Positions 23,637-35,692 of a stretch of DNA of 64,000 nt are shown piece by piece. This stretch comes from Costus lasius (Eukaryota > Streptophyta > Magnoliopsida > Zingiberales > Costaceae): positions 82,631,461 to 82,695,460 of the forward strand of contig CM050447.1 of assembly GCA_027563935.2 (NCBI GenBank). The letters run 5' to 3'. A program made the position numbers and the translations under genes. Position 1 is the stretch's first letter; the number at the start of each line of letters is the position of its first letter. Under the pieces are notes generated by a model, which was given only the letters and a program-made list of their open reading frames with translations, was not told the origin of the DNA and did no database searches.

Positions 23637-25226
23637 TGACACTATCTGCAAGTGCACGAAAATGTCAAAGTAATACAAAAGATATCGAATCCCACAAGGA
23701 ACAAGGTGAGTACCAGAAAATCTAATTCTGGGAATCTAAGCTGATCAAATCATGGTTTTGGAACTTTAAAAACTAAAACTAAGAGAAATCGTAAGCAAGA
23801 AATCAAACAACTACGGCAGGAAAAATATATGAGAGAGAATATCAGGGCTTTGGTTTCCACCACTCTGACGATTCTAATTGCGCTAAGAAATAAATATCTG
23901 TTACAAGGATTTACAAATATGCATAAGGAATCTACCCTATGGTACAAGGTGCCCTCTTTCGAGTGTACACCCCGGTATTTATCTAGAACATCTCCTACTT
24001 TCGTGGTGGATCGCTTTAGATAAACCCAATGGGTTCCGTGGTAGATTATGGACCCTCGAGCGAAGAATAAGCACTTTCATGTCGAGCCTTCACAAAATTC
24101 ACAAAGAGGTTCCGTCGTTACAATCCTACTTTCATTATGAACTGTAATAACTATGACATGATAATACTTAGCCAGAGTAAATATCAAGAAATAAATACTT
24201 TAAGTGAAATATGCTGAGAATATGATCCAAATAACAAAGTTAATACACGAATTGCAAATAGAAATCGTCAGAGGGCTTCAACCTAGCCCTGAAATAAAGT
24301 TTACGCTACAACCATCATCGAAACGTTAAAAGATCTCTCTTTGTACATAGGAAAATCATAGAAAAATGTTTCTAAGAGGGAGGACACGATGAACTAAATG
24401 AAATAACCAAGGATTGCTGAGTTCCGATGCTCGAATCTCCGAAAATCACCCCAAAGTCGCCCGTTCGTCGTCGACTTCTGCCCTAGCCGCTTCGTCGCCA
24501 AATTCCTTTATCATTAGGTTGTGGAAATTGGGGCTTTTATATTCTATTTGTTCGCCTTCGAGTAATCTTTCCGAAAAGTCCTCACTTGCTAAATTTGGAA
24601 TTGAATCGGGCCCGGAATCGATGAAAAACAGAGTGAAGGTCGGGCTGCTCTGATAGCTTCACGGGTGAACCCCGCCGGGTTCACCAGGTGGTGAAGTGCA
24701 CGGTGCAATTTTGTTGCGAAATAATCACAGGTGAACCCCGCCAGGTTCACCTACCAGTGAAGTCCTCAGAATATTTTCGCGCAGATTTCATCAAACAAAA
24801 TCACGGGTGAAGCCCATGGGGTTCACCTGCCAGTGAAGCATGCGGCAAATCTCGGATACCCTGACATCATCGGTGAACCCCGCCGGGTTCACTAAGCAGT
24901 GAAGCACGCGGAGAATTTTGTCCTTCGGCAAGATCACGGGTGAACCCCATCGTGTTCACCTGGCCGTGAAGTCCAGAAAAAGCTCCGATTGAGCCCAAAT
25001 TTTACGGGCAGCTTCATCTTCTCATAAGGAATCACCCCATGCTTTCAGATTCTTCAAAAAGACTTTAGAATTGGGTGATTTTACCTGAAATTCAATAAGA
25101 CAGATGAAAAGTGATGATTCTGAAGTTTTTAACTAAATAAGCCTTAAAGGAGTGTAAAAATATTCAAATAGGCCCAAATTCATCATGGAATATCAGTAAA
25201 AATAACTACTAAAATATAAGGCATCA
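23637..25226 (-). mobile_element. 5' LTR of Athila-1
   Basis: 1590 bp, TGACAC...GGCATCA on the plus strand, partner of 10730-14162. The target-site half AAACG follows at 25227-25231. The palindrome array lies 256-570 bases from the LTR 5' end, in the presumed U3. Confidence 0.9.
24657..24971. repeat. Palindrome array in Athila-1 5' LTR
   Basis: Five units: 24657-24696, 24725-24762, 24801-24838, 24867-24904, 24934-24971. The first keeps a perfect inner stem GGTGAACCC/GGGTTCACC and ends in GTGAAG. Units correspond one to one with the other LTR. Confidence 0.93.
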
Positions 25227-27776
25227 AAACGCGCCTTAATGTTTTTTTTAAACAACCACCTACATCCAAAAGGTTTATTCCCAGGAGGTAAATCAATTAA
25301 AATCCAAGTATGATTACTTAGGATTGATTCCATCTCACTATGAATTGTCTCCTTCTAGAAAGGAGCATCAGGAGAGTTAAGAGCCTCTTGATAAGAATTA
25401 GGTGTGTCTTCAATTAAATAAGTTATGAAATCATCACTAAAATTCTTTTCAACTATGACTCTCTGACTCCTTCTAGGTTCAAATAGTTGAAAAGGATTTG
25501 TAATTATAGGTTTTAGTGTAGATTCTGGTTGATTTAAGGTTGATTGAATACTTGATGAGACTTTATTTTTGAAAGGAAATATGTTTTCAAAAAAGGAAGC
25601 ATTTTTAGATTCAATTAATGTGTTATTTGATATTTCTGGTAATTCAGAATTAATTACCAAGAATCTATAAGTGTTACTATCTAAAGAGTAACCTACTAAA
25701 ACAACATCTATAGTTTTAGGACCTAGTTTTCTCTTTTTAGGTTTAGGGATATTAACTTTAGCAAGACACCCCCACATTCGAAGGAAATTAAGCCTTGACT
25801 TATAACCCTTCCACAATTCATAGGAGGTGACATCTATATCTTTTAAATGGATTTTATTAAGAATAAAACATGAAGATAATAAAGCTTCTCCCCAAGATTT
25901 TGAGGTACACCTGAACTCAACATCATGGAATTAACCATATCAAGAAGAGTCTTATTTTTTCTTTCTGCTACACCATTTGATTTTGGTGAATAAGGAGGTG
26001 TTATTTGGTGGATTATACCATGTTCTTAACAAAAGGATGTAAAATCGTTAGACATATATTCTCCTCCTCTATCAGATCTAATTATTTTTATCCTTTTATT
26101 TTGTTGATTTTTAACTTCAGCTTTGAAAATTTTAAACTTATTTAGAACCTCATCTTTAGATTTAATCAAATAAGTATAACAATATCTCGAACAGTCATCA
26201 ATAAAGGTTACAAAATATTTATTACCTCCTCTTGCTAATGTTGAAGTTGAATCACAAACATTACTATCAATTAATTCTAGAATTTGTAAATTTCTAGTTT
26301 CAACTGTTTTGAAAGATTCTCTAGGTTGTTTAGCTTTAGCACATATTTCACACTTTAGATTTACTTTAGAATTTATTTTAGGAATTAATTCTAAATTTAT
26401 TATTTTGTTGATAGATTTAAAATTAACATGACCAAGTCTGCCATGCCAAAAGTCATTCATTTCAGAATTTAATACAAGAGAGGATGAAGAAAAAGATTCT
26501 TTATTAATTAGACAAGGAAGTACATTTATTTTGAAGAGTCCTCCTGAGATGAACCCTTTACAAATGAAATTATCAACCTTATTTGCTTCTAAAATAATTT
26601 TATATCCTAATTGAACTAGAAGAGATCCACTAATGAGATTTTTCTTCACATTCAGAACATCATTGAGAATTATTGATTTCCCAGAAGTGAACTTCATGTT
26701 GACATTCCCATGTCCCAGCACGTTCACAGATGCCTCATTGCCCATTACTACACTTGTGTTCTGAAAGGAAGTGAAATATTTTTAATTAGTACAAATATGT
26801 ATATTAGCTCCAAAGTCAAGCTACCACATAGAATCATGGTGGACTAAATTGATAGAAGGAGTGAAGGAAATTGACCTGATAGTGCTTGTGGAAGGTTCGC
26901 CCTCAACTACATTAACTTGAGGTTTAGGTTTGAATCTTTTTTTCTTAGTTGGATCCTTCTCAGTCTTACGGAAGAAGCAGTTTGATGCTAGATGATTATC
27001 TTTTCCGCACAGAAAGCAAAATTGGCCATCCTTCAATTTTTTATTCCCCTTAAAATTAGCTTTGGAGTTTTTTGTATTATTGGCGTTCCTAGATTTAAAG
27101 TTTTTAGTCCTAGGATTAAACCTTTTATTGTTAGGTTTAAAAAAGTTGTTTTGATTTGCTTGGACCTTTCAGTTATATTTATTCTTGGATTAGGAGCATC
27201 CTTATTTGATTCTATTTCTCTGTATTGATCTTCAACTCTTATAGCTTGGATTATAGAACTAAGAGTTTGAAGATTTTGGGATCTCCTAATGTCTTCTCCA
27301 AATTTGGACCAATAGGGGGGAAGCTTGTCTAGAAGACAGGTGATTTGGAAACCTTTACTAAAGATGGTTCCTCCTCTATGGATTTTATGAATCATGTTTT
27401 GGAAAACTTTAATCTGGTCATTTATAGGATCATGGTCTACCATTTTAAAGGAATTGAAGTCAGCTGTAAATTTAACTGCACCTTCAAAGTCCTTTAAATA
27501 GGTTTCTTCAAGAGCTTGGCAAACCTCTTTGGCAGTTTTAAAATTCCTATAGGCTTCATAAAGATTGTTACTAAGACTAGAAAAGATGTGAAACCTACAC
27601 TGATATTCAATTTCCTCAGGTGACTTGGTAGAGGAAGAAGATGGGGTGTAAGGAGATATCTTTCCTAATCCAGTAATAAGACATTGAGAAATAAGCCAAG
27701 CTTCCATTTGCTCTTGCCATCGAGCAAAATCTTGTCAATTGAATTTCTCAGGTTTAAAAAAGATCTTCCAAAGCCA
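25227..27776 (-). pseudogene. Copia-M gag, protease and integrase remnant
   Basis: Minus-strand 5' half of a Ty1/copia polyprotein, start about ATG 27776. It shows a UBN2-type gag (EAWLISQCLITG, ALEETYLKDFEG, CLLDKLPPYWSKFGED), a zinc knuckle CFLCGKDNHLASNC (near 27010), and a protease with LDFGANIHICTN where the catalytic-site Ser is Phe and a stop precedes it. The GAG-pre-integrase block HGRLGHVNFKS follows, with CEICAKAKQ, then the integrase core (FVTFIDDCSRYCY, IRSDRGGEY), and the integrase C-terminal and linker block (RMWGCLAKVNIPKPKKRKLG, PRRSQR). Frameshifts occur near 27035, 26026 and 27750, with a stop at about 25352. The break at 25227 is the Athila-1 insertion, inside the KARL...QGFSQK block of RT; the rest is at 9411-10729. 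Confidence 0.9.
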
Positions 27777-28013
27777 TTTTTATTTTAAAGGGATTAAGAA
27801 TATTAATTATCCGCATCAATAATTTCCCTAATATGAGAATTATTGTTGAAATAAACAGTTTACATATTATGGCAAAAGGTTTCAACATATCTAGAATCAT
27901 ATTAAGAAATGCAGTAAATAAAAATTTACGAATGTTGTTATACTTTCAAAAGAGCAAGTTAGGGATTGTAACAAAGTCTGATGCAAGTAGATAAAAAATT
28001 TAGAAGAGCACAG
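27777..28013 (-). other. Copia-M leader remnant
   Basis: AT-rich sequence upstream of Copia-M gag, before the Athila-like LTR. No primer binding site was recognised, probably lost or displaced by that insertion. Confidence 0.45.
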
Positions 28014-30241
28014 TGATATGTTCCACAAGTATATGGACTATCGAAGTAATATATATGTATCGATCCCACAGGGACCAAACACTAAGTACCGACTAATTGA
28101 ATTATCACAAGTTAGACAAGCCTCAATTGTTGTAAGTTGGTTGCTAAGTTAAAGCTAAAGAAAAAAAGCAAGGAAATTGCACGACGGTAAGTCTTAGGAT
28201 GCACGAAATCAGGGCCAGAGTCCACCACCTTGGCGCACTATGCATGGATGAATAACAATATAAAAGTCCCTTTTTCAGTTCTAGGGTAATCCACAAAAGT
28301 ACAAGTTCTCCTCTCTCAAGGATGCAACGAGGTGCTTACCCGGCTAGACGTCTACCGTCATAGCATGCTTAGCCGAGCAAACCCAATGAGCGCCATATTG
28401 TATATACCATCCCATCGATTATACAAGTTGTCCTCTCTCGAGGATGCAACAAGGTATTTATGCGGCTAAATGTCTACCATCGTAGAACGCTTAGCATAAT
28501 AAACCCAATGAGCGCGAGATGGTATACACTACCCATAAACAATCAACTACTCTCGTATGACGATTGAGTTACTCTTTCCTAGGTTATCCAACATCCAGAC
28601 GTACCTCTCAGCAATACCAGATATCTAAGAGCTTGAAGATAACGAAATGATATACTCCATTCATAAGGTGCAACTAGGCAAGATAGAACAATCTAGGGTT
28701 TGCAAAATAAGGGTACAATCCATGCAAAAAACATTCAAGGGGCTTTCCCTAGCCCTGAAACAGGATTAAGCTACAATAATCATTGCCCAGAGCAAAGCAC
28801 GAAGTAATCCCAACGTAACATCCATAGATAAGCAAGAAGGATAAGGAATATGAGAATAGAAAGATAGAACTCCCTCAAGGAGGAAGAAGCTGTCTGGTGA
28901 GGTCTTCTTCTTCCTCCTATCGGACGTCTACCCCTTCACGCTCTCACGTTGAAGGGTTTTTCTTCCTCTCTTCGTTCAGTAGCCAAGCCCTTATTTTCTC
29001 CTTGTCGCCGCCTTCTCCCTACGTGCGTGTATGCGTGAATTGTGAATGAATCATCCCTAGCATGTAAAGGTGTTTCCTTTTAGTCCTCCTCCTCTATGTC
29101 GAATTCCCTATTTTCCCTCATGAAACTCCTCTCCAACATAGGGAAAGTGAGGGGTAAAATCTAGAAAATCAGCGTCAGGCGACACAGAAAGCCACGGGGT
29201 GTGATTCTGGTTGTTGGGTAGTCGTGATTCTCGCTGTGAACATTGTTCCAGTTGAAAATGGTTGCATCCGCTCGCCTTTTCCCTGAAATGAAGCAAAAAC
29301 ACAGAAGAGTGTAGATTCTGAAGATATTGCAATAATTCGAAGGATAATCATGTGTAAATGCAAGAATAGTGAAGATATAACGATAAAATCGCATAGGAAT
29401 CTCTATATAAAAATGACTTAACACATAGAAATAAAATTTATAGCATCTATTCTAAAATAATTTAATTTTCAGAAAGTATATTTATCTTTTTTTATTTGAT
29501 TTTTTTTCCCACAACCGCTGAAACTTGCGACTAAGATCCTGATTTATTTTTTTTTAAAATTAAAGTAGCGCTTCCTCTACGTCGACGTCACGCACGCACC
29601 AGGTGGACGCGTTCACATCACCAGTGCTGAAACGCTTTCGCCGCATCGGGCGAACGAGAGGCGAGAGGCAGTTTAGTGAGGCAGATCCGATTGAGTAAGC
29701 GAATTGGATCGAGACTGGCGGATCTGGGCAGGTAGGCAAGCGGATGGGTTGACGCCTCTGCTCACGGCATGCGACCGAAGTCACTACGGCGAAACCCTAC
29801 CGCCGCCTCTTTGAACCCTATCGCCGCTGCTTCGAACCCAGTCACCACTGCTCATGTTGCGTGTTTGATGGCATCCAGATGTCGATGAGGGTGAGCCGGG
29901 TTGAGAGAGGGCACCGCCGAGGAGTCGCGAGCGGCGCAGCCGGAGCTTCGCGAAGGAGAGGGAAACCCCTCGCCCGCTACTACTCGCGATGGCGATCTCT
30001 ATAGTGGAGACCCTCTTGTCAACGTGGATGCACCGACGACGAGGTAAGCGATGATTGGCAACTGAGGGAACAACGAACGGCGATGGCGGCAAAGGAGAAA
30101 ATCTAGGGTTAAGACCCTAATTTCTCAGCCGCCGATGGAGGTGATGCAACAAATTTGGGGATTTTTTTTTTAAAAAAATAGGAAGACTGAATTGGCGAAA
30201 TGCAATGTAGATTTTAGAATAAAAGGAATAAATCGATACTT
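28014..30241 (-). mobile_element. Athila-like LTR (solo or remnant)
   Basis: The left edge TGATATGTTCCACAAGTATATGG-type sequence aligns with the left edges of the Athila-1 and Athila-2 LTRs (GCAAGTGCACG, GCAAGTGTACGG), followed by CGATCCCACAGGGACC as in Athila-1. The middle carries the repeated CCTCTCTC-GGATGCAAC element, and 29560-30120 is GC-rich leader-like sequence. No primer site lies on its left, so it is probably a solo LTR. The right edge and target duplication are uncertain. Open frames of 60-100 codons within have no known product. Confidence 0.5.
28301..28550. repeat. About 125-bp tandem duplication in Athila-like LTR
   Basis: Units 28301-28432 and 28433-28550 both run ACAAGTT-TCCTCTCTC...GGATGCAAC...GGCTA...GTCTACC...AACCCAATGAGCGC, with many substitutions, so the duplication is old. 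Confidence 0.75.
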
Positions 30242-30289
30242 TGATATAAGAAATAATTTAATCTAAACTAGCAAGTATTCACCTTAGAT

Positions 30290-30592
30290 TGTTAGCCTGA
30301 GAGTAGATTAAAGTATTTCTATCTAATCAACAAAATAACAAAGTTAAAACAAGAATGAAAGAACCTGGAGGCGCAGAGAATCCTACTGACCTTAGATGAA
30401 TATTTGGGCTCTCGTGCGAGGGTAATCTAAATAGAACACCCAGGATACAACTAGTATCCTTCTCCTACGGGTCACGACCGTGGAGAAGTTAATCGGCTAC
30501 CTTTGGACTTTGAGCAGCAAAATGAAGAAAGAAGGATGTGGGGATCTTGCAAATGATAATAGCTATGCAATTTCTGTTGTGTATATAACTAG
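30290..30592 (-). mobile_element. 5' LTR of Copia-M, left part
   Basis: Starts TGTTAGCCTGAG on the plus strand and aligns closely with 4121-4400 (shared AGTAGATTAAAGTATTTC, CACGACCGTGGAGAAG, GGGGATCTTGCAAAT). It breaks at ACTAG (30588-30592), the target duplication of the Ty3-like solo LTR, and resumes at 43726. Confidence 0.82.
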
Positions 30593-30915
30593 TGTGATGC
30601 CTGTTCTTAAGTGGACTTGGCCAAGTGGCATTTTGGGTTGGACAAGGCCCAAACCCAGGCGAGCAACACAGACGCGGCCCACTGCACGCTCGTTCTTTGG
30701 CGGACGAAGGCAAGGGAGTCCGGTGCCATCTCCAGCACCGGCAACGGCGAAGACTCCGGCTGGAACGACATTGATTGCGGCTTGATCAACGGACGAGACA
30801 CGCGGCGTCGACAACAAATGCGTTTGGTAGCGGAATCACGTGGAGGCGTGATTTGGGGATGCTCAGCGATGGAAGGAGGAGCTGTCGGCTGGCTAGACTT
30901 TCCAAAGGAGGAGGT
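30593..30915 (-). mobile_element. Ty3-like solo LTR, left part
   Basis: Plus-strand edge TGTGATGCC is the inverted, imperfect match of the right edge ending GGCGTGACA at 43725. Flanking ACTAG (30588-30592) matches CCTAG (43726-43730), and the equivalent empty site in the other Copia-M LTR reads CCTAG. Together with 43034-43725 it is about 1 kb. No gag or pol is attached. Confidence 0.7.
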
Positions 30916-32879
30916 TGTTAGTGTATATGCCCTGAGACCTAGTATTGCTCAATCTTTGTACTACTTGACTCTGATATTTATACATCATGCTGGCATTGTC
31001 GTTATCATTGTTTGTCTACATCAGCGATTGTGTACTTACATGATAATGTCCCTAGAGACAGATTGGATCTTTGCTCAAATGGTTGTCCCCAGTCAATGTA
31101 CCTTAGTGGATATGAGATAGCTATGGTACTTATGAGACTAGTATATGGGCTGGTCAGGCACGAGGAGCTAGCGCAGACATATGAGTATATCAGTGGTGGA
31201 TATACTAGACCGATTCGCTGTGAGGCAATGACTTGGTGTCATGAGTTATCCACACAAGTGATAGGAGATGCATTGATCCTTAAACTTAAGGTCATTGACT
31301 CTTCTATATGGTTAGGGACATGCTTTGATGCGACATAATACCTCACCGTAGTTGGGAGGTTATAACGGTTGTCATTGAGTATGTCACGGCTCATATGAGA
31401 AGATCAATGTACAGATAGAGGATTTGCCTCTTCCTAAGGGAAGCATGATATCCATGGAGCTCCTCTATGGTTCTATGACTGAGAGTGTATGGTCATACCC
31501 AGGTGAGAACCTGATTTAGTCATGACCATGAGATTGGGTGAAAAACAAGTGATGACACACTTGTCCAATCGGATATCAGTTTGGTAAAGGGACTATAATG
31601 TATCTGTACTTAGTTGCGATGATGGGGATGTCGATGTCGAAATCCATTCCGATGACTTAAGTAGCAGTGATGCACTACTAGGTGCCACTCACTGCTTGTG
31701 GTGACCTTAGGTCAGCACTGCCAACGTCAGAGGAACCTACAGGGTCGCACATCTTAATACTCGAGTTCTCGTATTGATCAGGAAGCCTTATGATGGAGTT
31801 ATTGGATAGCTCAGATCTATTTGGGAAATTTCGTCAGCGCCAATGGGCCTAATGAGATGGAAGAGAGTTATTGGATCCAAGCTTCATTTTTGGCAGGCTG
31901 ACCCGAATTTGACCATGGTTGGTCACATTTGACTTAGGGTTGCATTGGATTGGATCCAATAGCTTAATCAACCCATGTAATGAAGTTTGGGCTAGCTCAT
32001 TATCCAATGAGGCCCAAGAACAAGTTGTCATGAAGGGATAAGAACCCAAAAGGGTATAATGGAGAGAAAAGGCAACCCCATTGGCGCTAAGGGCATAATG
32101 GGGTGAGCTTGGGGCAATTTGCTTCTTATGGAAGCAATTGGCGCCTCCCCTTGGTTCTTTGGATGGAATGCTTGCATCTATGGCAAGTCTTGGGGCTGAT
32201 ATGGCTAGAGGAACTTCTTTGGAAGGTTTTTGGCGCATATGGCTATTGGGAAGGGTTTTATAGAAAGCACTTGGAAAATTTCCTTAGCCCTAACCCTCAT
32301 TGCATCCCTAGCTGCATAACTCCTTAATGAATTGTGCCAACTCCCTCTTGCCTTGTTGCCTCTTGCATCTATATATTAGATGCATGCGTGAGCCCCTAGA
32401 GACATCAATTCAATTGGTGTGAATAGCAAAGGGGCGAGAGCAAGGAATTGGTGCAAGGTCTTCTCTTCCTCTTAGGTGCAAGTGATCTTCCTCCTTTCCT
32501 CTTGGCACAAGGAGCATTGATACTTGGCGGCTTCCCTTCTTCAATCCTTCTCTTGGCGCATCCCTTCCTCAAGGTTGGCGTGAGGGAATTGGAGATCTCC
32601 CTAAGGCTTGGATTTTCTTCCCGAGACTAGCACCGGGCGTGGAAGAAGAGAGCTCGAAGCATCCGTGTGTGTGAGACTGCAGAGGGCGAACGTTTGGGCG
32701 CCTATCTCGACATCGACCTCTATGCTTGCTCTAGGTACTTACTATCTCATCGTGTCGACTCCCTCGCAAGACGATCTTCACTGGGTTTTTGGGACTGGTC
32801 TGTTTCGGGGATATTATTCTGCTGCGTTTTGTAATCTGTAATGCCAAAAATTGTAAAATATCCCTAGGGTTTCCCAACA
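30916..32879 (+). mobile_element. 5' LTR of A3
   Basis: TGTTAGTGTATATGCCC...GTTTCCCAACA, 1964 bp, followed at 32881 by the primer site TGGTATCAGAGC. It is the most complete A-family LTR with a well-preserved primer site in the window. Confidence 0.9.
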
Positions 32880-32880
32880 G

Positions 32881-32892
32881 TGGTATCAGAGC
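32881..32892 (+). other. A3 primer binding site (tRNA-iMet type)
   Basis: TGGTATCAGAGC, complementary to the 3' end of initiator tRNA-Met, one base inside the LTR end. Confidence 0.92.
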
Positions 32893-34497
32893 GACTTGCG
32901 AGCCTCGAATGATGTTTTTATGCTTTTCTCTATGCTCACATGCCATATTTCAATTTTTTGCAAATTGCATATGTATATGACGCATGTTTTTCTTAATAAA
33001 GAAAAATTGTTGGTTTCTTGTTCCTATCCTCTAATCAATTTCTTTTGGATTTTTGGATTATTTTTGTGATTGATTTAAGATCAAAAGGCGCACGTAGTTT
33101 TGTCAAGTAGGACAGACATTGTGTCTTCGGACTAGCCGAGTCTCTTGATCTGACAAAATTGCCAGTTGATAGGGTCTATAAAATCATCATGAAACTTAAT
33201 TGCATACAACTAAAAGATTTGTGATAAGAAGATGAGGAAAAGAAACTTGATTTATGAAAAAGTAAAATTTTAGATTTTATGTTTTTCATGAGCATGTAGA
33301 ATTGCATGAGTAAGTACTTGTTTGTGCATGATGTTGTGATCACTAGTCCAGCCCTTTAGCATGCCTATGATGTACTCTTGTGAGGCCTGTGTGCCGCTTT
33401 TCTTTTTCTTTGTAAAATTCAAGATGAAGATTAAGGGCGCATCCTATAGGATGTCTTGGCGCATGCTTGCTTGGTTGCGCATCTCACTTGATGGCGCAAC
33501 AAGCATCAACATTGGTGGCGCATCTTCCTTGGAGGAGGCCCATGGCATTGGCCGAACCATGGAGTGTGCTTCTAGGGTTTCCCTAAAAGTACCTCTAGGG
33601 TTTAAGAGCTAAACCATGATGTGGTGGACCTTGGAGCCAACCTTGAAGACTAAGCAAGAGGTCGGCTAGGCTAGGTCTAGTCTTAGGGGCTTGTGCCCTA
33701 GGTCAAGAATTGAACCCCTTTTGGCATGGGTCGGTTCAATGTCTTGAATGGGCTATGATCACATCATCCCTTTATTGCTTTCATTATCTGCTAAAGCTAA
33801 AAGCATGCCTGTGATGTTTTATCGTTATGTTATCACTATAGGATTGTATGTCTGTAATGTTAGACATAAGATAAAATTGAGATGATGAGACCTTAAAAAC
33901 CCTCACTCATAATATTAAGTCTAGTCGCCTTCTAATGCGTAGCCCTCATCAAACTATCGATCAGTGGTGTAGTGAACTGTTTTCCACCCTCGTGGGACAC
34001 ACCCGCTTATCTTTAGAAGGTGTGTGGTGACAATGGTTTCCCCAGTCCAGTTTTAACTTGGACGTGCCTTCGCAAGGAAACTCGTTGGCCCTGGGCATAA
34101 CTGTTAGGAATGGACTTGACTAGATTTCCATATATGCTAGGCATAAAATGGAATTCTAGAGGCATCGTTGAGAGGTTAGGGTTTTATGTAGTTTCCAGCC
34201 CTCGCAGGATATAAAATGCCTGGACTATCTCAATAAGGGGAATTACTAAGAGCAATCGGCCGGCGTGCCCACCTTAAGAAGCATGGGTCACTTTGTGCAT
34301 CTCATCCCACCCTCGTGGGATGCGAAGCCTCATGTGGAATAAGGATCCCATCTCACTAGGAAATCTTAGATTTCCCGATTGACTTTGTGGGTTGTCAATT
34401 CAATTAAAATAGTGGGAGCCATGATCATTTAATATAAGTCCAGATTAAATGATATGAAAGTAGTATTAATCTGCTATTTCTTGGTTGTTATAGAAGA
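32893..34497 (+). other. A3 leader with repeated short hairpins
   Basis: Long untranslated leader of a copia element. It contains CCAC-CCTC-GTGG (33984-33995), CCAGC-CCTC-GCAGG (34195-34208) and CCCAC-CCTC-GTGGG (34306-34319), with stems that differ while the 4-base loop stays. The homologous leaders of A2 and Copia-B keep comparable hairpins. Confidence 0.7.
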
Positions 34498-35692
34498 ATG
34501 GCTACAAACACTGGTGGATTAACACTGCGATCCCTTCTTGAGAAAGATAAGTTCGTTGGATCCGACTTCATGGACTAGCATCGGAACTTGAGGATAGCCC
34601 TCAAGCTTGAGAAGAAGTTGTACATCCTTGAGCAGCCTCTTCCTGGGACTCCTGCGTCTAATGCACGTGCGGCAGAAAGGGATGCTTTTAGAAAGCATCA
34701 GGATGAATCTTTGGAAGTAACATGTCTCATGCTAGCCAATATGCCACTTGAGCTTCAGTTGCAATATGAGTAAGACGCTTTTCAGATGATTACTCATTTG
34801 AAACAGATGTTCGAGGCTCAGGCTAGAACTCAAAGATATGACACTGCCAAAGCAGTCTTTTGGTGCAAGTTATCTGAGGGTGCACTAGTGAGATCCCATA
34901 TACTCAAGTTGATTGGGAACGTAGATCATCTCAGAAGATTGGGACACACTATAGATAATGAGCTAGTTGTGGATCTTATTTTGCAGTCCCTGCCCCCTAG
35001 CTTCAGTCCATTTATTATAAACTTCAACATGAACCGAATTGAATGCACAAGGGAGGAACTACTGAATATGCTCCAAACAGCCGAGAGTGAAATGGGTAAG
35101 ACCAAACCCAATTCTGTTCTTCTAGTCCCTGCGGGCAAGAAGATGAAGAAGAAGGGTAAGACACGTGCCAAGGGTCCTACCAAAGCACTAAAGAAAAGGG
35201 CAAAGAAGTCAAAGGTACAGAGGTGCTTCCACTGTGGCGAGTAGGGCCACTGGAGAAGGGGCTGCAGGCAACTTCAGTATGAGGAGAAGAAAGGCTTGGC
35301 CTTAGCTTTAAGCTCAGGTATATATGTTACTGAAGTCAACCTTTTTACTTCTATGTCATGGGTATTGGATACCGCATGTGGAGCTCATATTTGTACAAAT
35401 ATGCAGGGGTTCAAGAAAAGTAGATCGATACGGCCAGGAGAGATTGACTTACGAGTAGGAAACGGGGCACAAGTTGCTGCTGTTGCTGTTGGAGTTTTGA
35501 CTCTCTCCCTGCCTTCTGGACTTTAATTAGAGCTAGAAAATTGCTATTATGTACCTTCACTTGCCAAAAACATTATATGCATTCCTTGCTTAGCAAGGAA
35601 AGGTTTTAAATTTAAAATAAAGGAGAACTTTTGTTCTTTTTCATTTGCAAATATGTTTTATGGGAAGGGTACATTGTGCAATGTTTTATATG
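34498..35692 (+). pseudogene. A3 gag-protease pseudogene
   Basis: Starts ATGGCTACAAACACTGG at 34498. One frame gives a copia Gag close to Copia-B Gag: LRSLLEKDKFVG, RNLRIALKLEKKLYILEQ, VTCLMLANM, ILQSLPPSFSPFIINFNMN, a Lys-rich stretch, the zinc knuckle CFHCGE..GHWRRGC near 35223 and protease motif WVLDTACGAHICTN near 35361. In-frame stops lie at 34576, 34771, 35242 (inside the knuckle) and 35524. The frame is cut at 35692 by the antisense LTR, so integrase, RT and RNase H are absent. In an intact element Gag would build the particle and the protease would mature it. Confidence 0.9.

Larger units (their letters stand above)
10730..25226 (-). mobile_element. Athila-1: Ty3/gypsy Athila-type element, pol deleted
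   Basis: Minus-strand element with 5' LTR 23637-25226, tRNA-Asp-type primer site, gag-protease (21016-23470), no RT/RNase H/integrase, an ATHILA ORF-1 pseudogene (18666-20156), a 3' noncoding region and 3' LTR 10730-14162. Target duplication: AAATG (10725-10729) and AAACG (25227-25231), one transition apart. It sits in the RT domain of Copia-M. Nested inside are a solo LTR (11103-13010) and an A-family fragment (about 14235-17707). Lack of pol makes it non-autonomous. Confidence 0.88.

Noticed and set aside
28009..28013. CACAG as the target duplication of the Athila-like LTR at 28014
   Set aside because: CACAG recurs near 29189 and 29299, but neither follows a CA-ending LTR edge; an alternative TGATA pair near 30242 also lacks a proper edge.
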